Below, piece by piece: positions 6,398 through 8,719 of a stretch of DNA of 8,719 bases. The notes beneath the pieces are model-generated. The model was not told where the DNA came from, searched no databases, and saw nothing but the letters and a program-made list of their open reading frames with translations. The stretch covers positions 1 to 8,719 of the forward strand of contig NATJ01000124.1 of the NCBI GenBank assembly GCA_002085305.1, written 5' to 3'. A program made the translations under genes and the position numbers. The stretch is from Epsilonproteobacteria bacterium 4484_65 (lineage in GTDB: Bacteria > Campylobacterota > Campylobacteria > Campylobacterales > Sulfurovaceae). The stretch's first letter is position 1; each line of letters opens with the position of its first letter.

Positions 6398-6407
6398 AAG
6401 GAGGTGA
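6398..6407 (+). promoter_or_regulatory. Near-perfect Shine-Dalgarno site for the fibre gene
   Basis: AAGGAGGTGA matches the 3' end of 16S rRNA at all ten bases, with six bases to the ATG at 6414. It is the strongest ribosome binding site in the window, suggesting high synthesis of the fibre protein. Confidence 0.85.
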
Positions 6408-6413
6408 CCTAAA

Positions 6414-6914
6414 ATGGAAGCAACAGTTAAAACTTTATACCATGATTGGATAAATGTATCTAAGTTGTCTGCAATTTCTGCAGACTTAGGTAGTATTATT
6501 GCAGGAAATATCACACTTGGTACTCTTGGTTTTATAAAGTCAAAAGGTAAAGATTCTTACGCAGATACTGATGCTGGTTTTTGGCTTGGTTATGATACAG
6601 ATGCATATAAAGTTAATATTGGAAATGCTACTAATTTTTTAAAATGGGATGGAACAAATCTAAATCTTTCTGGTATTCTAAGTGCAAGCGAGATTCATAT
6701 TCCAAACGAGACTGCTGCTGAGAGTTTTCATGTCAATGTTAATGGTGATATGTGGCTTGGTTGCAATGTGGCAGATTTTAACACCGACCCTAATAATGCT
6801 GTCGCATATATATTAAAAACAGGAGAGGCAAGATTTCAATCCGTTGTTTTAGAAAATGACGTAGTTGTACGAGACTTACAAGCAGGCTCATCAATACATG
6901 GTAACAGCGGATAA
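6414..6914 (+). CDS. Phage tail fibre, N-terminal fragment
   Basis: The start is fixed by the ideal SD. Residues 12-40 (WINVSKLSAISADLGSIIAG and on) resemble the linker helix and strand found in many phage tail proteins. Residues 56-87 carry the fibre module GFWLGYDTDAYKVNIGNATN followed by FLKWDGTNLNLSG, which recurs twice downstream. Residues 106-150 carry a second strand module (HVNVNGDMWLGCNVADF, then AYILKTGEARFQSVVLEND). The product then runs into VVVRDLQAGSSIHGNSG and a stop at 6912-6914. The matching downstream copy reads GSVIDGVYIEDATITGDKIA. The natural protein should therefore continue into the DKIAANS repeat, which here is out of frame. The fibre would project from the particle and bind the host surface. 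Confidence 0.8.
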   Translation: MEATVKTLYHDWINVSKLSAISADLGSIIAGNITLGTLGFIKSKGKDSYADTDAGFWLGYDTDAYKVNIGNATNFLKWDGTNLNLSGILSASEIHIPNETAAESFHVNVNGDMWLGCNVADFNTDPNNAVAYILKTGEARFQSVVLENDVVVRDLQAGSSIHGNSG

Positions 6915-7041
6915 GATAGCCGCAAATAGTATCGATACAGAACATTTGAAGGCTGATAGTGTAACAGGAAGCAAAATAGCCGCAAATTCTATTACAGCTA
7001 GCCATATACAAGGAGACCAGATGCGGGGACTTATAAGGTGA
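6898..7041 (+). CDS. Tail fibre fragment 2: DKIAANS repeat, copy A
   Basis: Frame 1 from ATG 6898 gives MVTADKIAANSIDTEHLKAD, then SVTGSKIAANSITASHIQGD, then QMRGLIR and a TGA at 7039-7041. Two 20-residue sub-repeats (DKIAANSIDTEHLKADSVTG and SKIAANSITASHIQ) make a low-complexity fibre linker commonly seen between tail modules. There is no SD, so it is not expected to be a separate gene. The last residues arise because about ten bases present in copy B (ATTGGGAATG) are absent after 7020. This shifts the frame away from the DAGTYKVNIG module, which continues in frame 3. It is best seen as an internal piece of the 6414-8244 fibre. Confidence 0.55.
   Translation: MVTADKIAANSIDTEHLKADSVTGSKIAANSITASHIQGDQMRGLIR
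6916..7020 (+). repeat. 105-bp perfect direct repeat, copy A
   Basis: All 105 bases are identical to 7173-7277, at an offset of 257. It encodes the DKIAANS linker. Within it a 12-base core (ATAGCCGCAAAT) occurs twice, at 6916 and 6976, with a 60-base period. Confidence 0.95.
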
Positions 7042-7049
7042 ACATTGGG
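7021..7049 (+). repeat. 29-bp direct repeat adjoining copy A (matches 7289-7317)
   Basis: The 29 bases starting ATGCGGGGACTTATAAGG are identical to those at 7289. They encode the start of the AGTYKVNIG module. Beyond them the two copies diverge at many positions, so the identity is limited to linker and module start. Confidence 0.9.
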
Positions 7050-7289
7050 GATGCAAATAAGTTTTTGAAGTGGGATGGGAGTACCTTGACAATTCAAGGT
7101 AAACTAGTTGCATTGAGTGGTTCTGTTATAGATGGTGTATATATTGAGGATGCCACTATTACAGGAGACAAAATAGCCGCAAATAGTATCGATACAGAAC
7201 ATTTGAAGGCTGATAGTGTAACAGGAAGCAAAATAGCCGCAAATTCTATTACAGCTAGCCATATACAAGGAGACCAGGATTGGGAATGA
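7038..7289 (+). CDS. Tail fibre fragment 3: YKVNIG module plus DKIAANS repeat, copy B
   Basis: The nominal start is GTG 7038, with no SD. In the same frame upstream the codons read DAGTYK, so the module is really DAGTYKVNIGDANKFLKWDG, followed by STLTIQGKL. The chain then passes through SGSVIDGVYIEDATITGDKI and AANSIDTEHLKADSVTG to the second DKIAANS copy, and ends DQDWE at TGA 7287-7289. Removing one G at 7277-7278 changes this ending to DQIGNDAGTYKVNIGNAN and joins it to the next module. The piece is a middle segment of the fibre and shows what the intact junction between linker and module should look like. Confidence 0.65.
   Translation: MNIGDANKFLKWDGSTLTIQGKLVALSGSVIDGVYIEDATITGDKIAANSIDTEHLKADSVTGSKIAANSITASHIQGDQDWE
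7173..7277 (+). repeat. 105-bp perfect direct repeat, copy B
   Basis: This is identical to copy A, with the 12-base core at 7173 and 7233. It is followed by 11 bases (7278-7288) that are absent after copy A, and then by a further 29-base match (7289-7317, equal to 7021-7049). Confidence 0.95.
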
Positions 7290-7317
7290 TGCGGGGACTT
7301 ATAAGGTGAACATTGGG
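7289..7317 (+). repeat. 29-bp direct repeat adjoining copy B (matches 7021-7049)
   Basis: This is the second copy of the 29-base element, displaced by 268 rather than 257 bases because of the 11 bases at 7278-7288. Confidence 0.9.
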
Positions 7318-8244
7318 AATGCGAATAGGTATTTAAAATGGACTGGCGATGACTTAATCATTAATGGTAAAGCACAATTAGGGAGTAGTAATGATTATGT
7401 GGAGATTGGAGATTTGAATTATCTTTGTCAAATTCGTTTTATTGCGGATGGAGTTCTTCAAGGACGGATTTTTTCTTTGGATATTAACACGGGTGATATA
7501 TATGTTGAAGCCGAAGATAATTTAACTTTAGAGGCTAAAACTGGAGGAGAAGTTTATATAAAGGCAAATGGTGAGTCCAGAATAACAGTCCGAGATTCTA
7601 TTGTTTTTTATAAATCACTTACACCTTATTCGGATGCCGTGCATGATATTGGAAGTAGCTCTCGCACTTGGAACTATGGATACATCAATACCATTTATAC
7701 TGACCTGCTTAAACCGAAATCATCCACTTCTGATATTGGCGACTCAGACAATTATTTTCAAGATGGTTATATTGACACTCTTCATGTTGATTTAATCAAA
7801 AGAAGAGCGAGTACATCTGATATTGGGGAATTTTCTTTTCGTTTTGATAATATCTATGTGACTAATGCCAATTTTTGTAATGCTAATGATTACTGCTCTA
7901 TTGTAGATTTATCAGAAATTCTGCCAAAACCAGCTTGTAAATTAATAGAAGAATTAAAAGTTGATAATTATTCTACTGAAATAGGTAAACATATCTCTCA
8001 TGCATCTTGGCCAGGTTTTGTACGTAATTTAAAGTATGTTGATGTGCCTGCTGATGATAAAGAGAGATTAAAAGAAATAAAAAAGCTGGTTAGTAAACAA
8101 GTAGGAGTATATAAAAAAGATGGGAAAACTTATATAACATTTGAAGTTTCATCTATTAATGTCAGTATAGTTGATTCAATTATTATAGCTGCTATTAAAG
8201 AATTAAACGATAGATTAAAAATATTAGAGACAAAAATAAATTAA
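7306..8244 (+). CDS. Tail fibre, C-terminal fragment with 29-residue DIG repeats and C-terminal coiled coil
   Basis: GTG 7306 lacks an SD; the frame is open from 7237 and reads IGNDAGTYK just before it. Residues 1-24 complete the third YKVNIG module (NIGNANRYLKWTGDDLIING). Residues 65-105 are beta-rich (DINTGDIYVEAEDNLTLEAK). From residue 114 there are DIG repeats: DIGSSSRTWNYGYINTIYTD, DIGDSDNYFQDGYIDTLHVD and DIGEFSFRFDNIYVTN, exactly 29 residues apart. Residues 196-312 form a distinct C-terminal domain (ILPKPACKLIEELKVD, GVYKKDGKTYITFEVS) ending in a coiled coil (IIIAAIKELNDRLKILETKI). The end resembles the trimerising tail seen after intramolecular-chaperone domains, but the SDxRLKxxI hallmark of Peptidase_S74 is absent. 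It is probably the host-binding tip and trimerisation end of the fibre. Confidence 0.78.
   Translation: MNIGNANRYLKWTGDDLIINGKAQLGSSNDYVEIGDLNYLCQIRFIADGVLQGRIFSLDINTGDIYVEAEDNLTLEAKTGGEVYIKANGESRITVRDSIVFYKSLTPYSDAVHDIGSSSRTWNYGYINTIYTDLLKPKSSTSDIGDSDNYFQDGYIDTLHVDLIKRRASTSDIGEFSFRFDNIYVTNANFCNANDYCSIVDLSEILPKPACKLIEELKVDNYSTEIGKHISHASWPGFVRNLKYVDVPADDKERLKEIKKLVSKQVGVYKKDGKTYITFEVSSINVSIVDSIIIAAIKELNDRLKILETKIN
7645..7866 (+). repeat. Tandem 29-residue (87-base) DIG repeat in the fibre
   Basis: DIG triplets begin at 7645, 7732 and 7819, exactly 87 bases apart. Units share DIGxSxxxxxxGYIxTxxxDLxK, then STS before the next DIG; the third unit is cut short after NIYVTN. The bases have diverged while the period is kept, which suggests selection on protein structure, probably one coil of a triple-stranded beta fibre per unit. 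Confidence 0.85.
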
Positions 8245-8247
8245 GAG

Positions 8248-8643
8248 ATGAAAATAAAAAATATTTACTTTGAAAGATTACAAAGCAGCCAAATAGAAAG
8301 CATTTTAAATAAAGATTTACCTATAAAACTTGCATACTTGATAGGAAGAGCTTTTGACAAATTAAATAGTGAAAGTAGAACATATTTTAAAATGAAACAA
8401 AAATTAATAGAAAAATGGGCAGAAAAGGATAAAAATGGTAAAATTAAAACTGAGAAAGACAATCAGACAATAATATGGAAAGATTATAACAAATTTATTA
8501 AAGAACTCAGGGAGTTACAAGATACTGAAGTAGAGATTAATATAAAACCTATTGAAATAGACTTAGATGAACTTGAAAAAAAAGGTATCACTTTTAAACC
8601 AGGAGAAATAATGTTAATGCCTTTTTTAAAAATAAAGACTTAA
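8248..8643 (+). CDS. Small conserved phage protein of unknown function (131 aa)
   Basis: The ATG at 8248 follows the fibre stop by three bases, with only a weak GAG upstream. The product resembles a widespread family of small proteins from tailed phages. It has LPIKLAYLIGRAFDKLNSES near residue 25, then KMKQKLIEKWAEKDKNGKIK, FIKELRELQDTEVEINIKPI and an acidic end (DLDELEKKG followed by PGEIMLMPFL). Such proteins are around 130 residues and their function is not established to my knowledge; they are somewhat like DUF1617-type proteins, though I cannot confirm the family. It is mainly helical, with no signal or membrane segment. The gene is visibly more AT-rich than those at 3808-5499. Its last base overlaps the next start. 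Confidence 0.75.
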   Translation: MKIKNIYFERLQSSQIESILNKDLPIKLAYLIGRAFDKLNSESRTYFKMKQKLIEKWAEKDKNGKIKTEKDNQTIIWKDYNKFIKELRELQDTEVEINIKPIEIDLDELEKKGITFKPGEIMLMPFLKIKT

Positions 8644-8719
8644 TGTTGACATTAAAAGAACTAATACAAGAAGCTAAAAAATCGGCTATCCAAATAAGTC
8701 CTTATTCCCCGCTTGTCAA
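8643..8719 (+). CDS. Start of the next gene (partial, 25 residues)
   Basis: The preceding stop and this start overlap as TAATG (stop at 8641-8643, ATG at 8643-8645), a typical coupling arrangement. The frame stays open to the window edge and reads MLTLKELIQEAKKSAIQISP then YSPLV. The N-terminal amphipathic helix has no diagnostic motif. Too little is present to assign a family. Confidence 0.6.
   Translation, partial: MLTLKELIQEAKKSAIQISPYSPLV

Larger units (their letters stand above)
6414..8244 (+). other. Composite interrupted gene: modular tail fibre of about 600 aa if read through
   Basis: Four successive frames (3, 1, 3, 1) carry one logical order: N-terminal linker, YKVNIG module, DKIAANS linker, YKVNIG module, DKIAANS linker, YKVNIG module, DIG repeats and coiled-coil end. 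The breaks are near 6890-6900, at 7020 (about ten bases missing relative to copy B) and at 7277-7278 (one extra G). Only the first fragment has a ribosome binding site. As written, only the N-terminal 166 residues would be made. Confidence 0.72.

Noticed and set aside
7009..7023. AGGAG followed by ATG at 7021, which could be an internal translation start
   Set aside because: The resulting frame reads MRGLIR and stops at once; the purine-rich stretch is simply part of the repeated linker.
6790..7113. Minus-strand open frames across the fibre repeats
   Set aside because: They are shadows of the repeated fibre-coding DNA, with no start signals and no plausible protein character.
6916..7277. Repeat pair considered as a CRISPR array or diversity-generating retroelement template/variable pair
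   Set aside because: Only two long copies exist, they encode protein linker, no reverse transcriptase or cas gene is present, and the differences beside the repeats are not confined to adenines.

Overview
The window looks like part of a bacteriophage (or related virus) genome, or a prophage, from the region that encodes structural and host-attachment proteins. Every supported gene lies on the + strand. Genes are separated by a few bases or overlap, and many have Shine-Dalgarno (SD) sites, including one 10-base full match to the 16S rRNA tail. The genome is AT-rich, uses AGA/AGG and ATA codons heavily, and contains a peptidoglycan-binding domain. This points to an AT-rich bacterial host, perhaps an anaerobe or thermophile. 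Nothing here fixes the taxon, and an archaeal host cannot be formally excluded. No integrase, terminase, portal, polymerase, tRNA or rRNA is visible.

Layout: (1) 1-1162 holds three small genes: the end of a beta-rich protein, a beta-rich 207-aa protein and an 83-aa coiled-coil protein. (2) 1155-3351 is a tailspike or adhesin: a right-handed beta-helix followed by a LamG/concanavalin-like lectin domain, split by a frame change near 2490-2503. (3) 3332-3796 is a peptidoglycan-binding domain on a C-terminal membrane anchor. (4) 3808-5499 reads as one large, mostly helical virion or scaffold-like protein of about 560 aa, broken into three frames at about 4393 and 4781. (5) 5501-6391 holds two small single-span membrane proteins. 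(6) 6414-8244 is a modular tail fibre of about 600 aa, broken into four frames; it carries a 105-bp perfect direct repeat, three copies of a YKVNIG...LKW module and an exact 29-residue DIG repeat. (7) 8248-8643 is a small phage-type protein, and 8643-8719 is the start of the next gene.

The genes appear to form one late operon whose products recognise the cell surface (beta-helix/LamG, fibre), bind the cell wall (peptidoglycan-binding membrane protein) and build or anchor the particle. The most unusual features are the cluster of frame disruptions confined to the long structural genes, the near-identical but out-of-phase repeats in the fibre, and three single-span membrane proteins within a virion gene block. 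The disruptions could be sequencing errors, decay, slippage-based expression or population variation in a host-range locus. The sequence alone cannot decide between these.
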